A DNA stretch of 38,856 nucleotides, from contig CANRIX010000020.1 in assembly GCA_947630765.1 (NCBI GenBank), positions 1 through 38,856 of the forward strand. The letters are read 5' to 3'. The notes below the pieces were generated by a model that worked only from the letters and a program-made list of their open reading frames with translations, did not search any database and was not told the origin of the DNA. Of the stretch, positions 8,912 to 16,943 are shown one piece after another. The DNA is from an uncultured Clostridia bacterium (GTDB taxonomy: Bacteria > Bacillota > Clostridia > Oscillospirales > CAG-382). The number at the start of each line of letters is the position of its first letter. Positions within the stretch are counted from its first letter, which is position 1. The position numbers and the translations under genes are program-made.

Positions 8912-9724
8912 TCAGCCCTGCTCGCGGATATGTACGTCGACCTGGCGGAACGGGATCACGACGCCGATCTTGTCGAAGGCACGCTTGGACAGCTCGGTCA
9001 GCTCCCACTGCACGGTCCAGTAGTCCTCGCTTTTGCACCAGGCGCGGAGCGTGAAGAGCAGGGCGCTCTCGTCCTGCTTGGTCAGGTAGACGCTCGGCGC
9101 AGGGTCGGAAAGCACCTGCGGGTGCGCCTCCGCGACGGCGAGCAGGACGCTTCTGACGCGGTCGATGTCGCTGTCGTAGGCGACGCCGAAGGTCACGTCC
9201 GCGCGAATGACCTCGTAGCCGGTGTAATTGACGACGGAGCTGTTCATCAGCGTGCCGTTCGGCAGGGTGACGCGTTTGTTGTCCGCCGTGCAGAGGGTGG
9301 TGTAGAACAGCCCGATCTCCTTGACCGTCCCGACGTACTCCTGCGTGCCGACGAGCGCGCCGACGCGGAAGGGTTTGAAGATCAGCAGCATGATCCCACC
9401 CGCAAGGTTGGACAGCGAGCCTTGCAGCGCAAGACCGACCGCAGCGCCGACCGTCGCGATGACCGTGATGACCGAGGACATCGGCACGCCGAGGATACTG
9501 ATGGCGGTGACGACGAGGACGGCATTGATGACGAAGTTCAGGATCCGCAGGAGGATGGAAAGGACGGAGTTGTCCATCTTTTGCGAGAACTTGCCGCCGC
9601 GAAGCCGCTTGGACACAAATCCGCACAGCCGGAACCCGACGAACAGCACGACGGCGGCGACGACCAGCCGCCCGCCGTAGGACACGGCGAAATTCAATAG
9701 TTTTTGCAGAACGGAATCGAGCAT
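8912..9724 (-). CDS. mscS: MscS-family small-conductance mechanosensitive channel
   Basis: This integral membrane channel opens under membrane tension and releases solutes during osmotic downshock. The 270-residue product has three predicted membrane helices; the third contains the glycine/alanine-rich pore helix and its kink (VGAAVGLALQGSLSNLAGG) followed by FKPFRVG, the hallmark of the family. A beta domain (ADNKRVTLPNGTLMNSSVVNYT) and an alpha/beta C-terminal domain follow. Length matches E. coli MscS (286). ATG 9724 is preceded by GGAGG at 9 nt; a TTG two codons earlier is too close to it. trmO follows after 4 nt. Confidence 0.93.
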   Translation of the reverse strand: MLDSVLQKLLNFAVSYGGRLVVAAVVLFVGFRLCGFVSKRLRGGKFSQKMDNSVLSILLRILNFVINAVLVVTAISILGVPMSSVITVIATVGAAVGLALQGSLSNLAGGIMLLIFKPFRVGALVGTQEYVGTVKEIGLFYTTLCTADNKRVTLPNGTLMNSSVVNYTGYEVIRADVTFGVAYDSDIDRVRSVLLAVAEAHPQVLSDPAPSVYLTKQDESALLFTLRAWCKSEDYWTVQWELTELSKRAFDKIGVVIPFRQVDVHIREQG

Positions 9725-9753
9725 GACCAAACGCCTCCGGGCTTTTTTTCTTC

Positions 9754-9782
9754 ATTTTAACCGCCCACGGGACGGTTGTCAA
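9754..9782 (-). promoter_or_regulatory. promoter of mscS-trmO
   Basis: On the minus strand TTGACA (9782-9777), 17-nt spacer, TAAAAT (9759-9754). Confidence 0.8.
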
Positions 9783-9835
9783 GGACGAAACGGAAAGGTT
9801 TACAAATTTTCCACAGATTTTCTGCCGCAGACTTC

Positions 9836-9864
9836 TTGACAAGCGGGCGAAGAAAAGGTATACT
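9836..9864 (+). promoter_or_regulatory. promoter of parAB
   Basis: TTGACA (9836-9841), 17-nt spacer, TATACT (9859-9864): near-consensus. It lies back to back with the mscS promoter. Confidence 0.85.
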
Positions 9865-9906
9865 GGACTGAAAGAGATTTCTGTCGATGTGAAAGGAGGG
9901 GTGCCG

Positions 9907-10686
9907 ATGGGACGGGGGAAGATCCTCTGCTTTGCCAACCAGAAGGGCGGCGTCGGAAAAACCACGTCGGCGCTGAACATCGCCGCCTGCCTCGCGCGGG
10001 CGGGAAAGCGCGTCCTGCTCGTGGACGCCGACCCGCAGGGAAACGCCACGACCGGCATCGGCGTCCGCAAGAAGGACGTGCGGCTTACGGTGTACGACGT
10101 GCTCATCGGGCGTGCGCAGGCGCAGGCGGCGGTCGTCCGCACGAACGTCACGAACCTGTCGCTGCTCCCCTCCGGGATCGACCTCGTCGGGGCGGAGATC
10201 GAGCTCGCCGAGGAGGAAAAGCGGGAGTACCGGCTCAAGGAAGCGCTCGAACCGCTCCGTTCGGCATACGATTACCTGCTCGTCGACTGTCCCCCGGCGC
10301 TGGGGCTTATAACCATCAACACGCTGGTCGCGGCGGACGGGGTAGTCATTCCGATGCTGTGCGAATACTACTCTTTGGAGGGGCTTTCCCAGCTTTCCAA
10401 CACCGTCCGGCTCATTCGCAAGCGGTTCAATCCGTCGCTGGAGCTGGTCGGGGTGCTGATCAATATGTACGACGGGCGGCTGAATCTGACGGTCAGCGTG
10501 CTGGAGGAGATCAAGAAGTTCTTCCCCGGCAAGCTGTTCCGCACGCCGATCCCGCGTTCCGTCCGCATCAGCGAAGCGCCGAGTTACGGGATGTCCATTC
10601 TGGACTACGACCGCAACGGCAAGGGCGCCGCCGCCTACGCTTCGGTCGCACGGGAGCTGATGGAGCGGTGCGCACCGACCGCGTGA
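9907..10686 (+). CDS. parA: chromosome-partitioning ATPase ParA (Soj)
   Basis: ParA/Soj is a Walker-type ATPase that, with ParB, segregates replication origins and in Firmicutes also tunes DnaA. The 259-residue product begins with the deviant Walker A motif KGGVGKTTSALN (from residue 13), followed by VDADPQGNATTG (A'), the Walker B-like LLVDCPPALG and the C-terminal GRLNLTVSVLEEIKKFF region. Size is typical of Soj, with no N-terminal DNA-binding extension. The ATG at 9907 follows AAAGGAGG by 7 nt; an in-frame GTG at 9889 overlaps that site. parB follows after 16 nt. Confidence 0.93.
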   Translation: MGRGKILCFANQKGGVGKTTSALNIAACLARAGKRVLLVDADPQGNATTGIGVRKKDVRLTVYDVLIGRAQAQAAVVRTNVTNLSLLPSGIDLVGAEIELAEEEKREYRLKEALEPLRSAYDYLLVDCPPALGLITINTLVAADGVVIPMLCEYYSLEGLSQLSNTVRLIRKRFNPSLELVGVLINMYDGRLNLTVSVLEEIKKFFPGKLFRTPIPRSVRISEAPSYGMSILDYDRNGKGAAAYASVARELMERCAPTA

Positions 10687-10702
10687 AAGGAGAGAGGACT
10701 TG

Positions 10703-11596
10703 ATGGCAAGAAGAGGGCTCGGGCGCGGATACGACGCCCTGATCTCCGACAACCGAACCGACGGGACGGAAGCGGACGGCAGTCTGGTCACCCTGCGGCT
10801 TTCGGAGGTCGAACCCAACCGCAAGCAGGCGCGCAAGCGCTTCGACGAACAGTCGCTCGCCGAGCTTGCCGGCTCGATCGCCGCCCACGGGCTGCTCGAA
10901 CCGATCGTCGTGCGGCGGAAGGAGAACGGTTATTACGAGATCGTCGCCGGGGAACGCCGTTGGCGTGCCGCCCGCATGGCGGGGCTGAACGAGCTGCCCG
11001 CACTGGTGCGGGAGCTGAGCGACGAGGAGGCCGCGCTGCTCTCGCTGATCGAGAATCTGCAGCGCAAGGACCTCAACCCGGTCGAGGAAGCGAAGGGCTA
11101 CCGCGATCTGATCGACGGGTTCGACCTGACGCAGGAGGAAGCGGCAAGCAAGGTCGGGAAATCCCGCGAAGCGGTCGCGAACCTGCTACGGCTGCTGAAG
11201 CTGCCGGACGCGGTGCTGGGGTTGGTCGAATCCGGCGCACTGTCCTACGGGCACGCGCGTGCGCTGCTTCCGCTGGCGGAACAGGTTTCGGAGAAGGAGC
11301 TGCTGGCGCTCGCGGAAAAGGTCTCGTCGGCGGGATATTCCGTGCGGCAGACCGAAGCGCTGGTGCGCACCCTGCGGAACGGGCGGACGGGGCGAACGCC
11401 GGAAAACCCGGTTCAGGCGGAGTATTACCGACGGCTGGAGCGCCGCGTCAGCGAACGGGCGGGGCGCAAGGCGGCCATCCGGCTCGCGGAAGACGGGAGC
11501 GGGAAACTGTCGCTCGCGTTCGCGTCCGCCGGGGACCTGGAGGAACTGCTCAAGACCCTCTGCGGGGACGGACTGTTCGAGGACCTCTCCGAATAG
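10703..11596 (+). CDS. parB: chromosome-partitioning protein ParB (Spo0J)
   Basis: ParB binds parS, loads by CTP switching and spreads to form the partition complex. In the 297-residue product, a short ParA-stimulating N-terminus (RRGLGRGYDALI) precedes the ParB/Srx domain with the CTP-binding GERRWRAA box (83-90) and ENLQRKDLNP, then the helix-turn-helix DLTQEEAASKVGKSREAVAN (141-160), then a C-terminal dimerisation region. Length is usual. ATG 10703 follows AGGAGAGAGG; a TTG just before it (10700) is less likely. No parS-like 16-mer was seen in this window. Confidence 0.92.
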   Translation: MARRGLGRGYDALISDNRTDGTEADGSLVTLRLSEVEPNRKQARKRFDEQSLAELAGSIAAHGLLEPIVVRRKENGYYEIVAGERRWRAARMAGLNELPALVRELSDEEAALLSLIENLQRKDLNPVEEAKGYRDLIDGFDLTQEEAASKVGKSREAVANLLRLLKLPDAVLGLVESGALSYGHARALLPLAEQVSEKELLALAEKVSSAGYSVRQTEALVRTLRNGRTGRTPENPVQAEYYRRLERRVSERAGRKAAIRLAEDGSGKLSLAFASAGDLEELLKTLCGDGLFEDLSE

Positions 11597-11644
11597 GGTC
11601 AAAAAACCAAACGATATCAACGAAGAAAAGGACGATAGAGGAAA

Positions 11645-12922
11645 ATGATCGACATCAAGATCCTGCGCGAGCAGCCGGAGGCGGTCCGGGAAAATATCCG
11701 CAAAAAGTTTCAGGAGGACAAGCTCCCGCTCGTGGACCGGGCGCTGGAGCTGGACGGGCGCAACCGCGCCGTCAAGAGCGAAGTCGAAGCCCTGCGTGCC
11801 GAGCGCAACAAGGGCTCGAAGTCCATCGGCATGCTTATGGGGCAGGGCAAACGGGAGGAAGCGGAAGCGCTCAAACAGCAGATCGCGTCCCTCGGCGGCC
11901 GCATCGACGAGCTTTCCGCCGAGGAAAAGCAGGTCGAGGAGGAGCTTCTTGGCATCATGATGCGGATCCCGAATTTCATCGATCCCTGCGTCCCGATCGG
12001 CAAGGACGACAGCGAGAACGTCGAACTGCAGCGGTTCGGCGAGCCGGTCGTGCCGCCGTTCGAGATCCCCTACCACACGGAGATCATGGAAAGACTGCAC
12101 GGCATCGACCTCGACGCCGCCGGGCGGGTCGCCGGGAACGGGTTCTACTACCTTATGGGGGACGTCGCACGCCTGCATTCGGCGGTGCTCGCCTACGCCC
12201 GGGACTTCATGATCGACCGCGGCTTCACCTACTGCATTCCGCCGTTCATGATCCGTTCCGCCATCGTCAACGGGGTCATGAGCTTCGCGGAAATGGACGC
12301 GATGATGTATAAGATCGAAGGCGAGGACCTCTACCTGATTGGCACGTCCGAGCATTCCATGATCGGGCGGTTCATCGACCAGATCGTCGACGAACCCTCC
12401 CTCCCGCTGACGCTGACCAGCTACTCCCCCTGCTTCCGCAAGGAGAAGGGCGCTCACGGCATCGAGGAACGCGGCGTCTACCGCATCCACCAGTTTGAAA
12501 AGCAGGAGATGATCGTCATCTGCCGCCCGGAGGAATCGCCGATGTGGTTCGACAAGCTCTGGCAGAACACGGTCGATCTGTTCCGTTCGATGGATATCCC
12601 GGTGCGGACGCTGGAATGCTGTTCGGGCGACCTGGCGGACCTGAAGGTGCGCTCGGTGGACGTCGAAGCGTGGTCCCCCCGGCAGCAGAAGTATTTCGAG
12701 GTCGGGAGCTGCTCCAACCTCGGCGACGCGCAGGCGCGCCGTCTGCGCATCCGCGTCAACGGTTCCGACGGCAAGTACCTGCCGCACACGCTCAACAATA
12801 CCGTCGTCGCACCGCCCCGTATGCTGATCGCCTTCCTCGAAAACAACCTGCAGGCGGACGGGAGCGTCCGGATCCCGGAAGTGCTCCGCCCGTATATGGG
12901 TGGAAAAACGGAGCTTCGCTGA
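11645..12922 (+). CDS. serS: serine--tRNA ligase
   Basis: Class II aminoacyl-tRNA synthetase charging tRNA-Ser and tRNA-Sec. The 425-residue product has the N-terminal MIDIKILREQPEAVREN segment and the long antiparallel coiled-coil arm (about 27-105) that grips the tRNA variable arm, then the catalytic domain with motif 2 (CFRKEKGAHGIEERGVYRIH) and motif 3 near the C-terminus (NNTVVAPPRMLIAFLENN). Length is normal. It follows parB after 48 nt with no terminator and no T-box-like leader, so it is likely expressed with parAB or from a weak local promoter. Confidence 0.96.
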   Translation: MIDIKILREQPEAVRENIRKKFQEDKLPLVDRALELDGRNRAVKSEVEALRAERNKGSKSIGMLMGQGKREEAEALKQQIASLGGRIDELSAEEKQVEEELLGIMMRIPNFIDPCVPIGKDDSENVELQRFGEPVVPPFEIPYHTEIMERLHGIDLDAAGRVAGNGFYYLMGDVARLHSAVLAYARDFMIDRGFTYCIPPFMIRSAIVNGVMSFAEMDAMMYKIEGEDLYLIGTSEHSMIGRFIDQIVDEPSLPLTLTSYSPCFRKEKGAHGIEERGVYRIHQFEKQEMIVICRPEESPMWFDKLWQNTVDLFRSMDIPVRTLECCSGDLADLKVRSVDVEAWSPRQQKYFEVGSCSNLGDAQARRLRIRVNGSDGKYLPHTLNNTVVAPPRMLIAFLENNLQADGSVRIPEVLRPYMGGKTELR

Positions 12923-12923
12923 G

Positions 12924-13355
12924 ATGGGTTCCGTCGTTTCAATCGTCTGGTTGACGCTCATCGGCATCGGCGTCGCCACCATATGTCTCTGGTATTCACG
13001 CACGTTTCCGGGCAAGCTGGTTCGGAAACTGCTGGAGATCGACGCGACCTCGCCGGAAACGGCGGTCTCGCTTGAGACCCTGCACTGCCGCATGACCCCG
13101 CCGCTGCGCCTCGCGCTGCGGGAAGGCGGGGGGCTGCAGGATCTGGTGATCTCCCTGCCGTCGGAGGACGGGGGGACGCTGTACTACCTCTCCCCCGCCC
13201 ATCTGGACAAGGCGCAGGCAAAGTACCGCAAGGAAGGACACGGATTCCTGTCGGTTCTGTTTGCGATCGCCGGCCTGCTGCTGGTCGGTCTGCTGTTCCA
13301 TTACCTGTACCCGATCGCTTCCGACTGGCTGCGCAGCTATCTCGCCGCCGGCTAA
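12924..13355 (+). CDS. small two-helix membrane protein, unknown function
   Basis: A 143-residue protein with one hydrophobic helix at the N-terminus (about 6-22), a soluble middle (about 25-105) and a second helix (about 112-133). The middle region pairs a helical segment with a beta hairpin (LVISLPSEDGGTLYYL). The ATG starts one base after the serS stop, so it is translated by coupling to serS. I do not recognise a family; its neighbour downstream is also a membrane protein. Topology is predicted from hydropathy only. Confidence 0.72.
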   Translation: MGSVVSIVWLTLIGIGVATICLWYSRTFPGKLVRKLLEIDATSPETAVSLETLHCRMTPPLRLALREGGGLQDLVISLPSEDGGTLYYLSPAHLDKAQAKYRKEGHGFLSVLFAIAGLLLVGLLFHYLYPIASDWLRSYLAAG

Positions 13356-13382
13356 ACGATCCCACCGAAAGGAGACACCCGC

Positions 13383-14270
13383 ATGAGAAGAAGAAATCCC
13401 CTGCACATCGCGGTCGGCATCGCGATCGCGCTGGTGCTCGTGACGGTCGTTATCGTCCTGCTCGCCGGGTACCGCTACCTCACCGAGGACGGCGTGAAGT
13501 ACGTCGGGAAATCCAGCAACGGACAGCCCACCGAGGGCGTGATCCACTACCCCGACGGCAGTTCGGCGAAGCTGGATTATATGAACCGAACCATCACCTA
13601 TGACAACGGCGACGTGTACGAAGGGGACATCAGCGGTCTGTTCCGCAACGGCAACGGGAAAATGACCTTTTCCAACGGCGACGTGTACGAGGGCGGGTTC
13701 GTCAACGACGAGATGAGCGGCAACGGCAAAATGACCTACGCCAATGGCGACGTGTACGAGGGCGGGATGCTCGAATCCATGAAGAACGGCTACGGGGTGT
13801 TCCGCTTCGCCAACGGGGATTCCTACGAAGGGAACTACGAAAAGGACGTCATGAGCGGGCAGGGGACCTTCACCTGGAGCTCCGGCGCACAGTACGTCGG
13901 GACGTTCGCCGACGACGTCAAGAGCGGAAGCGGCAAGATGACCTTTGAAAACGGCGACGTCTATGAGGGCGCCTTCGCGCAGGATATGCGGAACGGAAAC
14001 GGGCAGTACACCTGGGCGGACGGGACCTCTTACACCGGGACCTTCCGCAACAACCTGATGGACACCCGTCTGGTCGATTCGGACGGCAATTTCATCATCG
14101 GTTCGGACGGGACCTACTCCCACGGGAGCATCGCCTACTACACGACCGTGACGGGGAACGGGAACAAGACCTACCGCGGATACTTCGAGGCGGGGATCAT
14201 CGTCGCGGTGTACAACGAAGCCGGGACGACGAGCGACGTCAGCCAGCCCCTCCCCGGCACGCAGGGATAA
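13383..14270 (+). CDS. membrane-anchored MORN-repeat protein
   Basis: A 295-residue protein with an N-terminal membrane helix (about 9-29) and a chain of MORN repeats. Six full 23-residue units of the form (V/S)YEG-x(n)-G-x-G-x-(M/F)-x-(F/Y/W)-x-(N/D)-G follow one another from about residue 75 to 215, with a degenerate seventh. The period is exactly 69 nt at DNA level (AACGGCGACGTGTACGA recurs). MORN repeats form an open beta-sheet rod that in other systems binds lipids, phospholipid membranes or partner proteins. The last 70 residues are a separate small domain. It is preceded by AAAGGAG. Role unknown; an outside-facing scaffold is a reasonable guess. Confidence 0.85.
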   Translation: MRRRNPLHIAVGIAIALVLVTVVIVLLAGYRYLTEDGVKYVGKSSNGQPTEGVIHYPDGSSAKLDYMNRTITYDNGDVYEGDISGLFRNGNGKMTFSNGDVYEGGFVNDEMSGNGKMTYANGDVYEGGMLESMKNGYGVFRFANGDSYEGNYEKDVMSGQGTFTWSSGAQYVGTFADDVKSGSGKMTFENGDVYEGAFAQDMRNGNGQYTWADGTSYTGTFRNNLMDTRLVDSDGNFIIGSDGTYSHGSIAYYTTVTGNGNKTYRGYFEAGIIVAVYNEAGTTSDVSQPLPGTQG

Positions 14271-14287
14271 CGAAAGGACGGCAAACC

Positions 14288-15160
14288 ATGGAGAAACGCA
14301 AGGCGCATTTTCGGTTTTCCGCGTTCGCGGACGAGATCACGCCGGATTTTGACGGACAGCTCGAAGCGCTCAAAAAGCTGGAGATCCCGCTGCTGGAGCT
14401 GCGCGGCGTGGACGGAAAGAGCTTCACCCTGCTGACGGACGCGGAAGCGGACGAGGTCAAGCGGAAACTGCGAAACGCGGGCATCGGTCTTTCGGCGCTC
14501 GGCTCGCCGATCGGCAAGCTGGACGCGGACGGGGATTGGGACGCCCACCGCAGGCTGTTCGACCGCGTTCTGGACCTCGGCGAGCGGCTGGAATGCGCCC
14601 GGATCCGGGTGTTCAGCTTCTACCCCGGTTCGCTTGCGCCGGAAGCGTTTGAGCAGCGGGTGTTCGAGCGGCTCGGGGAACTGCTCGACGAAGCCGACCG
14701 GCGGGGCTTTACGCTCTGCCACGAGAACGAAAAGGACATCTACGGGGATTCCCCTGCGCGAGAAGCTGCGCTGCTGCGGCATTTCGGCGGGCGGCTGTGC
14801 GCGGTGCTGGACCCCGGCAACTTCGCCTTCTGCCGTATGGACCCCTCCCCCGCCTATCCGCTGCTAAAGGACTACATCCGCTATTTCCACATCAAGGACG
14901 CCGACGAAAACGGGGTCATCGTCCCGCCGGGAAAGGGCGTCGCCGGGCTCGAACCGCTGCTCGCGCAGGTCGCGAACGACCGACCGGGCGAGGAGGTCGT
15001 GCTGACCATGGAGCCCCACCTCATGGAATTCACCGGGCTGTCCTCCCTCTCGAAGCTGGAGGATATCCGCCACAAATACACGTTTTCGACGCCTTTCGAG
15101 GCCTTCCGCACCGCTTACGAGGCGACGCGGGAGATGGTTCGTCATGTCTGCGCGGAATAA
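14288..15160 (+). CDS. sugar phosphate isomerase/epimerase, AP endonuclease-2-like TIM barrel
   Basis: A 290-residue TIM-barrel protein of the xylose-isomerase-like superfamily, whose members isomerise or epimerise sugars or inositols at a divalent-metal site. The expected metal ligands are visible in order: Glu in HENEKDIYG, Asp in VLDPGNFAF, His in YFHIKDAD and Glu in TMEPHLM. It starts FSAFADEITPDFDGQL, typical of this branch. The gene follows the MORN gene by 17 nt and overlaps the next gene by 17 nt. The neighbours give no hint of substrate, so only the family is assigned. Confidence 0.85.
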   Translation: MEKRKAHFRFSAFADEITPDFDGQLEALKKLEIPLLELRGVDGKSFTLLTDAEADEVKRKLRNAGIGLSALGSPIGKLDADGDWDAHRRLFDRVLDLGERLECARIRVFSFYPGSLAPEAFEQRVFERLGELLDEADRRGFTLCHENEKDIYGDSPAREAALLRHFGGRLCAVLDPGNFAFCRMDPSPAYPLLKDYIRYFHIKDADENGVIVPPGKGVAGLEPLLAQVANDRPGEEVVLTMEPHLMEFTGLSSLSKLEDIRHKYTFSTPFEAFRTAYEATREMVRHVCAE

Positions 15161-16709
15161 GCCGCGCGGAAGCCTGACCGCTGGCGGGAACCTGCTGCTC
15201 TGCACGGTTTCCGGCGCGGTCTTTTCCTTGCCGTACTTTTTCGAGCCGCTCTTTCCCCTGACCTACCTCTCGCTCGGACTGTTCCTCTTTCTGCGGGGGC
15301 GGGCGGAGGTGCGGAAGATGGCGTTCCGGCCGTTCTTCTGCTTCCTGCTGGGATTTCTTTTCCCGCTCTACACCTGGTTTTCCGCCCTGTATCCGCTTTC
15401 GGCGACCGGGCTTTCGCACGCGTCGGCATTTGCGGTGGTGGCGCTGTGCTGTATCGGTATCCCGCTTCTGCAAGCCGCCGTGCAGGCGGCGGTCCTGCAG
15501 TTCGCCCGGTTCCTGCCGGACGGGGTGAGCGGGGCGTCGCCATTCCTGCGTGCCGTCGGCTGCGGGGCGCTGTGGGTGCTTTCAGAGAAGCTGCTCGCGT
15601 TCGGTTCGCTCGCCCTGCCGTGGGGGACGATCGCGCTTTCCCAGACCGGCTGCCTGCCGCTGCTGGAAACGGTTTCGCTGTTCGGGGCGGACTGGCTCGC
15701 GTTCCTGTGCGTGACGGTGTGCGCGCTTTGCGCCGAAGCGTTCCGATGCGGGCGGAAATGCCTGCTCGCGGGCGGGAGCGGTCTGCTCGCGCTGGCGTTC
15801 CTCGCGGGCGGAATCCTGCTCGCGCTGCCGGACGGGGCGGACGGGACCGTCCTTGCTGCGGCGGTGCAGGGCAACCTGTCGACCGACGAGAAATGGGAGG
15901 ACGAAGCGCTGCTCGACGGCTTTGCGACCTACCGCGACCTGACCGAACAGGCGGCGAAGCGGGGCGCGAAGGTGATCCTGCTGCCGGAAAGCGCCGTGCC
16001 GGTCCCGTTTGCAGAGGGCGGATCCCTGCACGAAGCGTTCGCGTCCGTCGCGCAGACCTACGACTGCACGATCCTGCTCGGCGTGCTGCGGCGGGACGGG
16101 GACGGGCGGCTGCACAACAGCCTCGCCGCCGTCCTGCCGGACGGGTTGGTACGCGGCTACTACGACAAGCAGCACCCGGTCCCGTTCGGGGAAGTCCTGC
16201 CGTTCCGCGGGCTGATCCAGGCGGTCTGCCCGCCGCTCGCGGAGCTGAACCTCGGCGAGGAGCTGACCGTTTCGCCGACGGACGCTTCTCTCGACTGCGG
16301 GGCATACCGCGTGAGCTGCTTCCTCTGCTTCGATTCGGTGTTCGGCGGACGGGAGCAGGCGGGCGGCGGGACGGACTTTTCGGTCGTCGCGACCAACGAC
16401 GCGTGGTTCCGCGACAGCCCCGGCGTCTACCAGCACCTGCGCTACGCCAAACTGCGTGCCGCCGAAAGCGGACGGGCGCTGTTGCGGGCGGGGAACACCG
16501 GCGTTTCCGCCCTGCTCGACGGGAAAGGGCGCGTCCTGCGGCAGACCGAACCGCTCGAACAGGCGGTCCTGTACGGCGAACTGCCGACGGGCGGGCGAAA
16601 CACGCTATTCGGAATGACCAGCAGCCTCTTCCCCGTCCTCTCCGCCGTTTACCTGCTGACCCTCGCCGCCATCGCGCTCGTCCGACGGGCGAAACGCCGG
16701 AAAAAATGA
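15144..16709 (+). CDS. lnt: apolipoprotein N-acyltransferase (Lnt-like)
   Basis: Lnt adds the third acyl chain to the N-terminal cysteine of diacylated lipoproteins, using phospholipid as donor. The 521-residue product has about seven or eight membrane helices (residues 10-230) and a nitrilase-like outer domain. The catalytic triad is visible: Glu282 in LLPESAVPV, Lys342 in YYDKQHPVPFGE, and Cys395 in CFDSVFGG. The Cys is followed by Phe-Asp rather than the Tyr-Glu of E. coli Lnt. Late motifs NDAWF and AAESGRALLRAGNTG are typical. A C-terminal membrane helix ends it. It overlaps the isomerase gene by 17 nt. Lnt is normally a diderm/actinobacterial enzyme, so its presence in a likely Firmicute is notable. 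Confidence 0.85.
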   Translation: MSARNKPRGSLTAGGNLLLCTVSGAVFSLPYFFEPLFPLTYLSLGLFLFLRGRAEVRKMAFRPFFCFLLGFLFPLYTWFSALYPLSATGLSHASAFAVVALCCIGIPLLQAAVQAAVLQFARFLPDGVSGASPFLRAVGCGALWVLSEKLLAFGSLALPWGTIALSQTGCLPLLETVSLFGADWLAFLCVTVCALCAEAFRCGRKCLLAGGSGLLALAFLAGGILLALPDGADGTVLAAAVQGNLSTDEKWEDEALLDGFATYRDLTEQAAKRGAKVILLPESAVPVPFAEGGSLHEAFASVAQTYDCTILLGVLRRDGDGRLHNSLAAVLPDGLVRGYYDKQHPVPFGEVLPFRGLIQAVCPPLAELNLGEELTVSPTDASLDCGAYRVSCFLCFDSVFGGREQAGGGTDFSVVATNDAWFRDSPGVYQHLRYAKLRAAESGRALLRAGNTGVSALLDGKGRVLRQTEPLEQAVLYGELPTGGRNTLFGMTSSLFPVLSAVYLLTLAAIALVRRAKRRKK

Positions 16710-16849
16710 ACCGTTTTTGCGGATTTTCGCCACAGGAAAAAGCGTCTGCTGTTGCGGAGTACACGCTTTCGACCCCCAAAACGGCGTCGGATTCTGCAAT
16801 ATCACCAAAAGCGCACCGCAGATTCCGCGAAAAGTCTCGTTTTTACCTA
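16710..16849 (+). other. adhE upstream region with a long-loop inverted repeat
   Basis: No gene. AAAGCGT (16739-16745) and ACGCTTT (16763-16769) form a 7-bp stem with a 17-nt loop; it lacks a T tail, so it is not a clear terminator for lnt. No Rex-type operator (TTGTTAA-N4-TTAACAA) was found. Confidence 0.35.
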
Positions 16850-16878
16850 TTGTTTTTTCGGTTCGGATACGATATAAT
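16850..16878 (+). promoter_or_regulatory. adhE promoter
   Basis: TTGTTT (16850-16855), 17-nt spacer, TATAAT (16873-16878). The first 15 bases, TTGTTTTTTCGGTTC, are identical to those of the promoter at 19762. Confidence 0.82.
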
Positions 16879-16943
16879 ACTACTGAATCAGGAAGATCCT
16901 GTCGTATTCTGCAAAAACCAAAAAAACAAACGGAGAAATGCAC

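Noticed and set aside
9808..9816. DnaA-box-like TTTTCCACA before parA
   Set aside because: A single site with one mismatch, no cluster and no AT-rich unwinding region, so no origin is called.
11597..11644. T-box riboswitch before serS
   Set aside because: Only 48 nt separate parB from serS, with no specifier hairpin or T-box sequence.
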